64,000 bases of DNA from Vibrio xiamenensis (GTDB lineage: Bacteria > Pseudomonadota > Gammaproteobacteria > Enterobacterales > Vibrionaceae). Below the pieces are notes generated by a model. The model ran no database searches and was not told the origin of the DNA. It saw only the letters and a list, made by a program, of their open reading frames with translations. The stretch lies in NCBI RefSeq assembly GCF_900100015.1, contig NZ_FNDD01000005.1, positions 152,498 to 216,497 of the forward strand, given 5' to 3'. Below are positions 36,985-46,439 of this stretch, piece after piece. A program made the position numbers and the translations under genes. Position 1 is the first letter of the stretch. Each line of letters opens with the position of its first letter.

Positions 36985-37470
36985 TTGGAAAAACATGAAG
37001 AAGTTTTGGTTGCAATTCGCCAAATCATTAGAGCCATCGACCTACATTCAAAAAAACTCAGTAAAGAGTCTGGTCTTACCGGGCCACAACTGATTTTGAT
37101 GCGCTCTATTCGTGAACTAGGACAGGTCACGATCAAAGAGTTATCAAAGCACACCAATATGAGCCAAGCGACCGCGACAACGATTCTTGATAGACTTGAG
37201 CGCAACGAACTGGTGCAACGTATACGCAGTCAGACAGATAAGCGTAAGGTCCACGCGCATCTGACTGACAAAGGGAAACAGTTGCTGGAAGAGGCGCCTC
37301 TCCCTCTACAACACAGTTTTGTGAATAATTTTCAAAAACTCGAAGAGTGGGAACAATCCCTTTTACTCTCTTCAGTGCAACGTATTTCTTCAATGATGAA
37401 CGCTGAAGATTACGATGTGGCGCCAATGCTTGAGATTGGCAGTATCACCAACGCCGAATATAAAGGCTAA
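36985..37470 (+). CDS. cosR: MarR-type osmoregulator CosR
   Basis: 161 residues from a TTG that follows AGGAAG by five bases; no ATG is available at the proper place. A MarR winged helix is plain: GLTGPQLILMRSI, the recognition helix region NMSQATATTILDRLERN and the wing RIRSQTDKRKVHAHLT. In Vibrio, CosR represses ectoine synthesis and compatible-solute uptake genes at low salinity. The divergent BCCT neighbour is the known genomic setting, which supports the name. A terminator follows. Confidence 0.88.
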   Translation: MEKHEEVLVAIRQIIRAIDLHSKKLSKESGLTGPQLILMRSIRELGQVTIKELSKHTNMSQATATTILDRLERNELVQRIRSQTDKRKVHAHLTDKGKQLLEEAPLPLQHSFVNNFQKLEEWEQSLLLSSVQRISSMMNAEDYDVAPMLEIGSITNAEYKG

Positions 37471-37491
37471 TGCCCAAGCGATAGTGAATAG

Positions 37492-37517
37492 AAACCTGAC
37501 ATCAAGTCAGGTTTTTT
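37492..37517 (+). terminator. Terminator after cosR
   Basis: AAACCTGAC, ATCAA loop, GTCAGGTTT and further Ts. It overlaps the stop codon of the converging small gene. Confidence 0.9.
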
Positions 37518-37758
37518 ATGGCACAAGCCAAGCGTAATAACTGACATTACCGATACCAATCAACTCACCATCCACATACAAAATAACCAGCAAGCTAAAT
37601 AGCAGCAAATACACAAAGTTAAATCGCTTCACTCTACGACGTTTTTCTCGATGCTCTTTTGAAGAACCGACATCCTGTAATACCGCTAACGCAAACGGAT
37701 AAATAAACAGCATTCCTAGCAGCATCCAAGATAACGTTATCATCACGTCATCAAACAT
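37516..37758 (-). CDS. Small two-segment membrane protein
   Basis: 80 residues with hydrophobic segments at about 5-27 and 47-66 separated by a basic cytoplasmic-type loop (SSKEHREKRRRVKR). GGGAAAGGA precedes the ATG, so translation is well supported. I do not recognise the family. It converges on cosR and shares its terminator region; it has no evident partner. Confidence 0.72.
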   Translation of the reverse strand: MFDDVMITLSWMLLGMLFIYPFALAVLQDVGSSKEHREKRRRVKRFNFVYLLLFSLLVILYVDGELIGIGNVSYYAWLVP

Positions 37759-37904
37759 GTTCCTTTCCCATTGATTGCGAATCTATATATTACGCTATCA
37801 AAAGTAACGAACCATGAATGAGACAGTCGATTATTCCGCGCGTTGAACTCCGTAAAAAAGCGCAAATTTTGATGAAACTAAGCGAAACTGGCATTTTCTA
37901 GGTA

Positions 37905-37936
37905 TAAAAAAACCGAGCCATAAAGGCTCGGTTTTA
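37905..37936 (-). terminator. Terminator after gyrA
   Basis: Read on the minus strand, an 11-base stem (AAAACCGAGCC with GGCTCGGTTTT) and five-base loop are followed by a run of Ts, 17 bases past the gyrA stop. Confidence 0.9.
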
Positions 37937-37952
37937 TACTGTCAATCAAGAG

Positions 37953-40673
37953 TTATTCTTGCTCGTCAGAATCATCGTTCGATTGCTCATCAGCTTGCTC
38001 AGGCGCATTGGCCTCAACATCGCTATCCACAGTCTCTTCACCATCAACGGCATCTTCGGGAAGCTCAACTTCTTCAACTTCATCGATACGTTGTAGGCCG
38101 ACAACTTTTTCTTCTTCAGCAGTACGGATAAGCGTCACACCTTGAGTATTACGACCCACTTGGCTTACTTCAGCTACGCGAGTTCGAACTAAGGTACCGG
38201 CGTTGGTGATCATCATAAACTCATCACCTTCTTCCGCTTGTACAGCGCCGACAACGCTGCCGTTACGCTCAGAGACTTTGATAGACACAACGCCTTGTGT
38301 GCCACGGCCTTTGGTCGGATACTCGCTAAGCGCAGTACGCTTACCGTAACCATTTTCCGTTACTGTCAGCACATCGCCTTGGTTAGCTGGAACGATCAAA
38401 GAGACCACTTGGTCGCCTTCCGCCAGTTTCATACCACGAACGCCCGAAGCAGTACGTCCCATCGGACGAACACCTTTGAACTTGATTTCCGGCTGGCCGT
38501 TTTCATCAAGTACTGGTGAACCATCTTCGTTCAGAACCGGCGTTTCTTCCGCTTCTTTAAAGCGTACCACTTTACCCGCTTTAGAGAACAGCATGATTTC
38601 ATTTTCGCCGTTGGTGATATCAACGCCGATCAATGAATCATCTTCACGTAAGTTAACTGCAATCAAACCGTTTGAGCGTACGTTAGCAAACTGGTTAAGT
38701 GGCGTTTTCTTAACGGTACCGTCACCGGTCGCCATGAAGATGAATTTATCTTCTGAGAACTCATCGACACGTAAGATAGCGGTAATACGTTCATTCTCTT
38801 CCAGCGGAAGAATATTGACGATCGGTTTACCACGTGCGGTACGTGTCGCTTGAGGAAGTTGATACACTTTCAAGCGGTAAGTCTTACCACGAGTTGAGAA
38901 ACAAAGAATATTGTCATGCGTGTTGGCAACCAACAAGCGCTCAATATAGTCTTCGTCTTTCATGCGTGTTGCACTCTTACCTTTACCACCACGACGCTGA
39001 GCTTCGTAGTCGTTAAGCAATTGGTACTTCACGTAGCCTTCGTGCGACAGTGTCACTACAACATCTTCGCGAGCGATCAGCTCTTCCATGTCGATATCAT
39101 GGATAGCCGCTGTAATCTCTGTGCGACGAGCATCGCCGTAAGTATCGCGAACCAGTTCTAGCTCTTCACGAATGACTTCCATCAAACGCTCGGTGCTAGC
39201 AAGAATGTGCATTAACTCTGCAATTTCTTCGAGCAACTGTTTGTATTCATCAAGGATTTTCTCGTGCTCTAGACCGGTCAAACGGTGCAGACGCAATTCC
39301 AAAATCGCTTGAGCTTGTTGTTCGGTTAGGAAATATTGACCATCACGAATGCCGTATTCTGGCTCTAGCCATTCAGGACGAGCGGCATCAGTGCCCGCAC
39401 GCTCTAGCATCGCAGCAACATTACCCAGATCCCAACCACGAGCGACCAGGCCAGCTTTTGCTTCTGCTGGTGTTGGCGCGTTACGAATCAATTCGATGAT
39501 TTCATCGATGTTCGCTAGTGCCAGCGCCAAACCTTCTAGAATATGAGCACGTTCACGCGCTTTACGAAGTTCAAAGATAGTACGACGTGTCACAACCTCG
39601 CGGCGGTGATCGACGAAACATTTGAGCATCTCTTTTAGGTTAAACAACTGAGGTTGACCATTGTTAAGGGCAACCATGTTGATACCAAATGTGGTTTGCA
39701 GCTGAGTATTGGTGTAAAGGTTGTTGAGAACGACCTCACCAACAGCATCACGCTTACATTCGATAACGATGCGCATGCCGTCTTTATCAGATTCGTCACG
39801 CAGAGCGCTAATGCCTTCAACACGCTTCTCTTTAACCAGATCAGCGATTTTCTCAATCAAACGCGCTTTGTTAACTTGATAAGGAATTTCGCTAACAATG
39901 ATGGTCTCACGACCATTTTTATCGGTCTCGATTTCCGCTTTTGAGCGCATGTAGACTTTACCACGACCGGTTTTATACGCGTCAATGATGCCTTTGCGTC
40001 CACTGATCAAAGCAGCGGTTGGGAAATCTGGACCAGGAATGAATTCCATTAACTCATCAATCGTGATGGCTTCATTATCAATGTAAGCCAAACAACCGTC
40101 GATGACTTCTCCTAGGTTATGTGGAGGAATGTTGGTTGCCATACCGACCGCGATACCTGAGGCACCGTTCACTAACAAGTTAGGAATTTTCGTCGGTAGT
40201 ACTGCTGGAATTTGTTCAGTACCGTCGTAGTTTGGTACGTAATCGACTGTTTCTTTGTCGAGGTCTGCCAACAATTCGTGGGCAATTTTCGCCATTCGAA
40301 CTTCGGTATAACGCATCGCCGCAGCGGAGTCGCCATCAATTGAACCAAAGTTTCCTTGACCGTCGACCAGCATGTAACGAAGTGAGAACGGTTGAGCCAT
40401 ACGTACGATGGTGTCGTACACAGCACTATCACCATGGGGGTGATATTTACCGATTACGTCGCCGACAACACGGGCTGATTTTTTATATGCTTTGTTCCAA
40501 TCGTTGCCAAGTACATTCATCGCAAAAAGTACGCGGCGATGTACTGGTTTTAGACCATCACGCACATCTGGAAGAGCACGACCCACGATAACGGACATCG
40601 CGTAGTCAAGGTAAGAACCTCTCAGCTCATCTTCAATGTTTACGGGCGTGATCTCTCTAGCTAGATCGCTCAT
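37953..40673 (-). CDS. gyrA: DNA gyrase subunit A
   Basis: 906 residues. It carries the DNA-cleaving tyrosine Y122 (AAAMRYTE) in the winged-helix domain, the tower and coiled coil, then the C-terminal beta-pinwheel with the GyrA box QRRGGKG that wraps DNA. Together with GyrB it introduces negative supercoils. The quinolone-resistance-determining region reads [11 protein letters not shown], with S83 and D87 both unchanged, the susceptible form. The C-terminal tail is strongly acidic (rich in Glu, Asp). It is divergent from ubiG across a 285-base region that should hold both promoters. Confidence 0.98.
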   Translation of the reverse strand: MSDLAREITPVNIEDELRGSYLDYAMSVIVGRALPDVRDGLKPVHRRVLFAMNVLGNDWNKAYKKSARVVGDVIGKYHPHGDSAVYDTIVRMAQPFSLRYMLVDGQGNFGSIDGDSAAAMRYTEVRMAKIAHELLADLDKETVDYVPNYDGTEQIPAVLPTKIPNLLVNGASGIAVGMATNIPPHNLGEVIDGCLAYIDNEAITIDELMEFIPGPDFPTAALISGRKGIIDAYKTGRGKVYMRSKAEIETDKNGRETIIVSEIPYQVNKARLIEKIADLVKEKRVEGISALRDESDKDGMRIVIECKRDAVGEVVLNNLYTNTQLQTTFGINMVALNNGQPQLFNLKEMLKCFVDHRREVVTRRTIFELRKARERAHILEGLALALANIDEIIELIRNAPTPAEAKAGLVARGWDLGNVAAMLERAGTDAARPEWLEPEYGIRDGQYFLTEQQAQAILELRLHRLTGLEHEKILDEYKQLLEEIAELMHILASTERLMEVIREELELVRDTYGDARRTEITAAIHDIDMEELIAREDVVVTLSHEGYVKYQLLNDYEAQRRGGKGKSATRMKDEDYIERLLVANTHDNILCFSTRGKTYRLKVYQLPQATRTARGKPIVNILPLEENERITAILRVDEFSEDKFIFMATGDGTVKKTPLNQFANVRSNGLIAVNLREDDSLIGVDITNGENEIMLFSKAGKVVRFKEAEETPVLNEDGSPVLDENGQPEIKFKGVRPMGRTASGVRGMKLAEGDQVVSLIVPANQGDVLTVTENGYGKRTALSEYPTKGRGTQGVVSIKVSERNGSVVGAVQAEEGDEFMMITNAGTLVRTRVAEVSQVGRNTQGVTLIRTAEEEKVVGLQRIDEVEEVELPEDAVDGEETVDSDVEANAPEQADEQSNDDSDEQE

Positions 40674-40958
40674 AGAGCCAATATCCCTCTATAGTTTCGT
40701 ATATGTAATACGCTTAAGGTGCAAAAATATAACACACATTTACAGTGTGAGGCATTACTTTCCCTGACCTTTTATCAGGTTGTGAGGTTGGTTGAGAATC
40801 AAATGATGACAATTTGCACATTCTCGTATTATCCCCCTGATAAATGGTTATATTTTAGCCAAAATTTCGCAAATATTTTTCAAACGGTGGTGCGTGGTCG
40901 CCTTACGAGTATAATGCGTTTTAATTTCATGGAAGCAGTTTTACTCCGGGTAGAAAAT

Positions 40959-41669
40959 ATGACTCAAACAAAGAACGTCGATCCAAACGAAATCAAGAAA
41001 TTTGAAGACATGGCCTCGCGTTGGTGGGATCTCGAGGGGGAATTTAAACCCCTACATCAAATTAACCCGCTTCGCCTCAATTACGTTTTGGAGCGCACTC
41101 ACGGCTTATTTGGCAAAAAAGTGCTAGACGTCGGCTGTGGCGGTGGAATTTTATCTGAAAGCATGGCCAAAGAAGGCGCCATTGTTACCGGCCTCGATAT
41201 GGGTAAAGAGCCCCTCGAAGTCGCTCGCCTTCACGCTCTCGAAACGGGCACCGAACTCTCTTACATTCAAAGTACGATTGAAGACCACGCCGAACAACAT
41301 CCGCAGCACTATGATGTGGTCACTTGTATGGAAATGCTTGAGCATGTTCCCGACCCAAGTTCGGTCATCAAAGCTTGCTCCGAGTTGGTAAAACCTGGCG
41401 GTCATGTATTTTTCTCAACGCTCAACCGTAATTTTAAATCGTACTTATTTGCCATCGTTGGTGCAGAGAAAGTGATGAAGATTGTTCCCGAAGGCACACA
41501 CGAACATGAAAAGTTCATCAAACCATCGGAACTACTTAAAATGGTCGACAAAGCCGACTTGCACGCCATGGGTATTAAAGGGCTCCATTATAACCCGTTA
41601 ACCGATACCTATTCACTTGGGCAAAAAGTGGATGTGAACTACATCGTCCACACGTTGAAACAACTCTAA
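40959..41669 (+). CDS. ubiG: Ubiquinone biosynthesis O-methyltransferase UbiG
   Basis: Catalyses both O-methylations in ubiquinone synthesis, using SAM. From ATG 40959 the protein has 236 residues, the usual length; the reading frame is open 240 bases further upstream but that part is AT-rich and not conserved in the family. Motifs: [22 protein letters not shown] motif [14 protein letters not shown], the post-I GLDMG, and [13 protein letters not shown]. The ribosome-binding site is weak. It is divergent from gyrA, as in E. coli, and followed by a strong terminator. Confidence 0.95.
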   Translation: MTQTKNVDPNEIKKFEDMASRWWDLEGEFKPLHQINPLRLNYVLERTHGLFGKKVLDVGCGGGILSESMAKEGAIVTGLDMGKEPLEVARLHALETGTELSYIQSTIEDHAEQHPQHYDVVTCMEMLEHVPDPSSVIKACSELVKPGGHVFFSTLNRNFKSYLFAIVGAEKVMKIVPEGTHEHEKFIKPSELLKMVDKADLHAMGIKGLHYNPLTDTYSLGQKVDVNYIVHTLKQL

Positions 41670-41686
41670 ATTACCCGGTTATTGAT

Positions 41687-41721
41687 AAAAAAGGCGATAG
41701 CATAAACCTATCGCCTTTTTT
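41687..41721 (+). terminator. Terminator after ubiG
   Basis: A perfect 14-base stem (AAAAAAGGCGATAG and its complement) with a seven-base loop and terminal Ts. Confidence 0.93.
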
Positions 41722-41932
41722 AGTTCTAAAGCGTGAGTTCGTGCTGTCTATTCCAGTTTTTTTACCGCATTTTTTTCCCTAAATTGGGAGCGAGTTTTCA
41801 GTTAAAGATCAAGTAATTTTTTTTTGTTCTTGGTCAGTAAAAACACAATCTGAAAGCTGTTTTTTTTTCCCGCCTATTGCGACCTTTTCTTATCGGTTAG
41901 TAGCTACTAACTGTTTTTTTTAAATTTGCCAC

Positions 41933-41941
41933 TTATCCACA
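41933..41941 (+). promoter_or_regulatory. DnaA box upstream of nrdA
   Basis: TTATCCACA is the perfect DnaA consensus. DnaA regulates nrdAB in E. coli, so a regulatory rather than origin role is likely. Confidence 0.7.
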
Positions 41942-41980
41942 AGTCATCCAAGATCTTCGCCTTGAAATAGAGTGCCAATA

Positions 41981-42025
41981 GCACTATCTTGTAATCCGAA
42001 AGACGAGATACCCCTATATCTTGTG
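41981..42025. promoter_or_regulatory. Pair of NrdR boxes upstream of nrdA
   Basis: GCACTATCTTGTAATC (41981-41996) and ACCCCTATATCTTGTG (42010-42025) resemble the two E. coli nrdA NrdR boxes and are spaced about 29 bases start to start, close to three helical turns. NrdR represses ribonucleotide reductase genes when dATP is high. Confidence 0.65.
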
Positions 42026-42133
42026 TTTGTAGCATAAAATATAGACTTACTTAGATCACAAAGCCGCCAGCAAGTTTACAAGAATTACATAAAAATACGG
42101 CTTTAATCAGTTTTGTTAGGGAAATAAAGCAGA

Positions 42134-44416
42134 ATGAACCAACAACTTACCGTCACTAAGCGTGATGGACGTAAAGAAAAAATCGATCTCGATAAGATCC
42201 ACCGTGTAATCACATGGGCTGCAGAAGATTTAGACAATGTTTCAGTGTCTCAAGTTGAATTAAAAGCTCACATCCAGTTTTATGACGGTATCACCACATC
42301 AGATATTCACGAAACCATCATCAAATCTGCAGCTGACTTGATCTCTGAAGACACGCCTGACTATCAATATCTTGCGGCGCGTCTAGCGGTATTCCATCTA
42401 CGTAAAAAAGCGTATGGCGAATACGAACCACCAGCACTTTATGACCACGTTTCTCGCCTAGTAAATTTAGGTAAGTACGATAAGCACTTGCTTGAAGACT
42501 ATAGCGTGGAAGAGTTCGCTGAGCTCAACGAATACATCGACCACAAGCGCGACTTAAACTTCTCTTATGCAGCCGTTAAGCAGCTTGAAGGTAAATACTT
42601 TGTTCAGAACCGTGTATCTGGACAGATCTACGAAAGTGCACAGTTTTTGTACATTTTGGTAGCCGCTTGCTTATTTGCTAAGTATCCAAAAGACACTCGT
42701 TTAGACTACGTTAAGCGTTTCTATGATGCGGCATCAACGTTTAAGATTTCGCTTCCAACACCAATTATGTCTGGTGTTCGTACTCCGACTCGTCAGTTCA
42801 GCTCTTGTGTTCTGATTGAATGTGGTGACAGCCTTGATTCTATCAACGCGACGGCAAGCTCTATCGTGCGTTATGTCTCACAGCGTGCCGGTATCGGTAT
42901 TAATGCCGGTCGTATTCGTGCACTAGGCTCAGAGATTCGTGGCGGTGAAGCGTTCCACACAGGTTGTATCCCGTTCTACAAGTATTTCCAAACCGCAGTA
43001 AAATGTTGCTCCCAAGGCGGCGTACGCGGCGGCGCGGCAACCGTGTTCTATCCGATGTGGCATGGTGAAGTTCAGTCTCTACTTGTTCTGAAGAATAACC
43101 GCGGTGTTGAAGAGAACCGTGTCCGTCATATGGATTACGGTGTACAGCTGAACAAGCTGATGTACAACCGCTTAGTAAAAGGCGGCAACATTACTCTGTT
43201 CTCGCCATCAGACGTTCCTGGACTCTACGATGCCTTCTTTGAAAACCAAGAAGAATTTGAGCGTCTGTACGTTAAGTATGAAAACGATCCTGCGATTAAG
43301 AAAGAGAGCGTAAAAGCGGTTGAGCTGTTCTCTCTATTGATGCAAGAGCGCGCCTCAACAGGCCGTATCTACATTCAAAACGTAGACCACTGTAATACCC
43401 ATAGCCCATTTGACTCAAGTGTTGCACCAGTGCGTCAATCGAACTTGTGTTTGGAAGTGGCACTGCCAACCAAACCACTGAGCAACGTTGAAGATGAGTC
43501 TGGCGAAATTGCACTGTGTACACTTTCTGCATTTAACCTCGGTGCAATTGAATCTTTAGATGATTTTGAAGAGCTTTCGGAGCTAGTTGTACGCGCACTT
43601 GATGCCCTACTCGATTATCAAGATTACCCACTGCCAGCGGCACGTCGTTCAACAATGAACCGTCGTACTCTGGGTGTTGGCGTCATCAACTACGCTTATT
43701 ACCTAGCCAAAAATGGCGTGAAATATTCAGATGGTAGCGCAAATGGTCTAACACACCGCACGTTTGAAGCAATGCAATACTACTTGTTAAAAGCTTCGGT
43801 TGCGCTTGCGAAAGAGCAAGGTCGTTGCCCTGCTTTCAACGAGACCAACTACGCGAAAGGCCTACTGCCTATCGACACGTATAAGAAAGATCTCGATACC
43901 ATTTGTAACGAGCCACTGCACTACGATTGGGATGCACTGCGTGAAGAGATCATGGAATACGGTCTGCGTAACTCAACACTGACTGCATTGATGCCATCAG
44001 AAACATCATCGCAAATCTCAAACGCTACCAACGGTATTGAACCGCCACGTGGTTACGTTTCAGTGAAAGCGTCAAAAGACGGCATCCTTAAGCAGGTTGT
44101 ACCTGAGTTCCATCAGTACAAAGAGAACTACGAGTTACTTTGGAACATTGGCTCAAACGATGGTTACTTACACCTAGTTGGTATCATGCAAAAATTCGTT
44201 GACCAAGCGATTTCGGCTAACACCAACTACGACCCAAGCCGCTACGAAACCGGCAAAGTGCCAATGAAGAAACTGCTGCAAGATCTCTTGACTGCCTATA
44301 AATTTGGCGTCAAAACGCTGTACTATCACAACACTCGTGATGGCGCGAAAGATGATCAAAAAGACGCAGTAGAAGCACAAGACGACGATTGCGCAGGCGG
44401 CGGTTGTAAGATCTAA
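42134..44416 (+). CDS. nrdA: Ribonucleoside-diphosphate reductase class Ia, alpha subunit
   Basis: Large subunit of the aerobic ribonucleotide reductase, which makes deoxynucleotides. 760 residues: an N-terminal ATP cone (TVTKRDGRKEKIDLDKIHRVI) for dATP control, the ten-stranded barrel (FSSCVLIECGDS with a redox cysteine, NLCLEVALPT with the radical-site region, and MPSETSSQISN), and a C-terminal flexible tail ending CAGGGCKI with the redox-active cysteine pair. ATG 42134 is 11 bases after AGGGAAATAAAG. It is followed by nrdB across an 81-base spacer with a strong hairpin. Confidence 0.98.
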   Translation: MNQQLTVTKRDGRKEKIDLDKIHRVITWAAEDLDNVSVSQVELKAHIQFYDGITTSDIHETIIKSAADLISEDTPDYQYLAARLAVFHLRKKAYGEYEPPALYDHVSRLVNLGKYDKHLLEDYSVEEFAELNEYIDHKRDLNFSYAAVKQLEGKYFVQNRVSGQIYESAQFLYILVAACLFAKYPKDTRLDYVKRFYDAASTFKISLPTPIMSGVRTPTRQFSSCVLIECGDSLDSINATASSIVRYVSQRAGIGINAGRIRALGSEIRGGEAFHTGCIPFYKYFQTAVKCCSQGGVRGGAATVFYPMWHGEVQSLLVLKNNRGVEENRVRHMDYGVQLNKLMYNRLVKGGNITLFSPSDVPGLYDAFFENQEEFERLYVKYENDPAIKKESVKAVELFSLLMQERASTGRIYIQNVDHCNTHSPFDSSVAPVRQSNLCLEVALPTKPLSNVEDESGEIALCTLSAFNLGAIESLDDFEELSELVVRALDALLDYQDYPLPAARRSTMNRRTLGVGVINYAYYLAKNGVKYSDGSANGLTHRTFEAMQYYLLKASVALAKEQGRCPAFNETNYAKGLLPIDTYKKDLDTICNEPLHYDWDALREEIMEYGLRNSTLTALMPSETSSQISNATNGIEPPRGYVSVKASKDGILKQVVPEFHQYKENYELLWNIGSNDGYLHLVGIMQKFVDQAISANTNYDPSRYETGKVPMKKLLQDLLTAYKFGVKTLYYHNTRDGAKDDQKDAVEAQDDDCAGGGCKI

Positions 44417-44457
44417 TCTATCCGCAGAATTCACTTCACACCAAAAGTAAAGATAGT

Positions 44458-44480
44458 GCCCCTTGAGACATTCAAGGGGC
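44458..44480 (+). other. Intercistronic hairpin between nrdA and nrdB
   Basis: GCCCCTTGA (44458-44466) and TCAAGGGGC (44472-44480) form a perfect nine-base stem with a five-base loop and no T-run after it. It lies 17 bases before the nrdB start, so it may set relative levels or protect mRNA ends rather than terminate. Confidence 0.75.
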
Positions 44481-44497
44481 TTAAAGGATTGAGGCAC

Positions 44498-45631
44498 ATG
44501 GCTTACAGTACTTTCAACAGAACTAAAAACGACCAACTCAAAGAACCGATGTTTTTAGGCCAATCGGTCAACGTAGCTCGTTACGACCAACAAAAATACG
44601 AAATTTTTGAAAAACTTATCGAAAAGCAATTGTCTTTCTTCTGGCGCCCTGAAGAAGTTGACGTGTCTAGCGACCGCATCGACTACAACAAATTGCCAGA
44701 CCATGAAAAGCACATTTTCATCTCCAACTTAAAATATCAAACTCTGTTGGATTCCATCCAAGGTCGTAGCCCTAACGTGGCACTGTTACCATTGGTATCA
44801 CTGCCAGAAGTGGAAACCTGGATTGAAACATGGGCATTCTCTGAGACCATTCACTCACGTTCGTACACGCATATCATCCGTAATATCGTCAACGATCCAG
44901 GCCTTGTGTTTGACGACATCGTTGAAAACGAGCACATTCTGAAGCGCGCAAAAGACATCGCCCACTTCTACGATGACTTGATTGAAGCGACCAACGACTA
45001 CCACCGTTACGGTGAAGGTAAACACACGATCAACGGTGAAACGGTTTCAGTGAGCTTACACGAGCTGAAAAAGAAACTTTACCTGTGCTTGATGTCGGTC
45101 AACGCGCTTGAAGCGATCCGCTTTTACGTGAGCTTCGCCTGCTCGTTTGCCTTTGCAGAACGTGAGTTGATGGAAGGTAATGCTAAAATCATCAAGCTGA
45201 TTGCTCGTGATGAAGCGCTGCACTTAACGGGCACGCAACACATGATCAATTTGCTGCGTAATGGTCAAGACGACTTCACATTCATTCAAATTGCAGAAGA
45301 GTGTAAACAAGAGTGTTTTGATCTGTTTAAAGAAGCGGCAGAACAAGAAAAAGAGTGGGCAGAATATCTATTCAAAGACGGTTCAATGATCGGTTTGAAC
45401 AAAGACATTCTTAGCCAGTACGTGGAATACATTACCAACGTGCGTATGCAAGCCGTCGGTCTTGCTGCTGCTTACCCAGAGTCGAAATCTAACCCGATTC
45501 CTTGGATCAACGCTTGGCTATCTTCAGACAACGTTCAAGTTGCACCACAAGAAGCGGAAATCAGCTCTTACTTGGTTGGCCAAATTGACAACGAGGTCAG
45601 CTCGGACGACTTTGGAGATTTCGAACTGTAA
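44498..45631 (+). CDS. nrdB: Ribonucleoside-diphosphate reductase class Ia, beta subunit
   Basis: Small subunit carrying the di-iron tyrosyl radical. 377 residues from ATG 44498, which follows AAAGGATTGAGG; a longer in-frame start at 44456 would run through the hairpin and is unlikely. Conserved parts: [28 protein letters not shown] and the iron ligand helices [13 protein letters not shown] and [13 protein letters not shown]. The C-terminus ends in the acidic DDFGDFEL tail that docks with NrdA. Its stop overlaps the next gene by one base. Confidence 0.97.
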   Translation: MAYSTFNRTKNDQLKEPMFLGQSVNVARYDQQKYEIFEKLIEKQLSFFWRPEEVDVSSDRIDYNKLPDHEKHIFISNLKYQTLLDSIQGRSPNVALLPLVSLPEVETWIETWAFSETIHSRSYTHIIRNIVNDPGLVFDDIVENEHILKRAKDIAHFYDDLIEATNDYHRYGEGKHTINGETVSVSLHELKKKLYLCLMSVNALEAIRFYVSFACSFAFAERELMEGNAKIIKLIARDEALHLTGTQHMINLLRNGQDDFTFIQIAEECKQECFDLFKEAAEQEKEWAEYLFKDGSMIGLNKDILSQYVEYITNVRMQAVGLAAAYPESKSNPIPWINAWLSSDNVQVAPQEAEISSYLVGQIDNEVSSDDFGDFEL

Positions 45632-45909
45632 TGCCCAGTATAAAAATCAACCGTATTACCAATATTCAATCTAATCGATCTGATACGATTCTGGAAACCA
45701 TGGAAAAGGCAGGATTAGAGCCAGAGTATAACTGCCGCGACGGCCATTGTGGCGCTTGTAAATGTCGCTTGGTGTCTGGAGAAGTGGAATACGTTGGTTT
45801 TGCAATGGCCTATACACAAGCCGATGAAATTTTGCCGTGTATCTGCCGAGCTAAAACGGACACTGAGCTTGAAGAAGTGGTCTACAAGCTCAGTGTCAAA
45901 AGAGCATAA
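45631..45909 (+). CDS. yfaE: 2Fe-2S ferredoxin YfaE
   Basis: 92-residue plant-type ferredoxin with ligands C35, C40 and C43 (NCRDGHCGACKC) and a fourth in LPCIC (C70 or C72). In E. coli YfaE delivers electrons to rebuild the NrdB di-iron radical cofactor, and the gene is likewise adjacent. It overlaps nrdB by one base, so the three genes form an operon ended by the hairpin at 45939-45961. Confidence 0.94.
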   Translation: MPSIKINRITNIQSNRSDTILETMEKAGLEPEYNCRDGHCGACKCRLVSGEVEYVGFAMAYTQADEILPCICRAKTDTELEEVVYKLSVKRA

Positions 45910-45938
45910 TGGTTCATTTAAAACCTTGTATGAATACC

Positions 45939-45961
45939 AAAGCCAGCATCTAGCTGGCTTT
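45939..45961. terminator. Hairpin shared by yfaE and the converging hypothetical gene
   Basis: AAAGCCAGC and GCTGGCTTT form a nine-base stem with a five-base loop. The T-tract is short and the convergent gene's stop codon lies in the loop. Confidence 0.65.
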
Positions 45962-46207
45962 ATTCATATAGCCTCCCGATAGAAAGGCATCAGCGGTCAA
46001 ATCTGACACCGCCTTCTCTGCAATAGCTCGACCGTCGTCATCAAACAGAGACAGTAGGTAACCGTTGTAATCAGACAAGTCTTGCTCTTCTGGCGCATTC
46101 CACCACAATGAAATCACATCTGTTTTATCGGTGCTAAGTGCTTCACCTAAAACAAATTTTTGATTCGCTATTTGATAACAAACAACTATTTTAGACTGAT
46201 GAAACAT
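45950..46207 (-). CDS. Hypothetical protein
   Basis: 85 residues from ATG 46207, which is six bases after a textbook AAAGGAG. Two further in-frame ATGs upstream are less well placed. The sequence is soluble, with beta-type segments (SKIVVCYQIANQKFVLGEAL, VISLWWNAPEE) and an acidic middle. I do not recognise a family. It stands alone and converges on the nrd operon. Confidence 0.72.
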   Translation of the reverse strand: MFHQSKIVVCYQIANQKFVLGEALSTDKTDVISLWWNAPEEQDLSDYNGYLLSLFDDDGRAIAEKAVSDLTADAFLSGGYMNKAS

Positions 46208-46439
46208 GTCAATCTCCTTTGACATCACACTCAATGAGATTTCAGTTTAAATCGAATCTGATGAAAAGAAAGCGCATAAATAAGACCACTTGAATGCTTT
46301 TATTAAAAATCATTCATTTAAACTATATATGGATTTGGCATAAGAAAAAATTACTAGGCCAAACCCGAAATAAGCTAATTATTCATTCACTTACAGACAA
46401 AGTCGCTCATGTTTCAATTTGACAACCGCACTTTTTCCG

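Larger units (their letters stand above)
41670..42133. other. nrdA upstream control region
   Basis: 464 bases: the ubiG terminator at 41687-41721, several T-runs, a DnaA box at 41933-41941, and two NrdR-like boxes near 41981 and 42010. No reading frame. The layout resembles the E. coli nrdAB promoter, which is controlled by DnaA and NrdR. Confidence 0.65.

Noticed and set aside
40719..40958. N-terminal extension of UbiG
   Set aside because: The upstream frame is AT-rich, not shared by the family, and covers the gyrA-ubiG promoter region.
41933..41941. Single DnaA box as sign of a replication origin
   Set aside because: Only one box, no AT-rich repeat array and no dnaA/gidA neighbourhood; regulation of nrdA is a simpler explanation.
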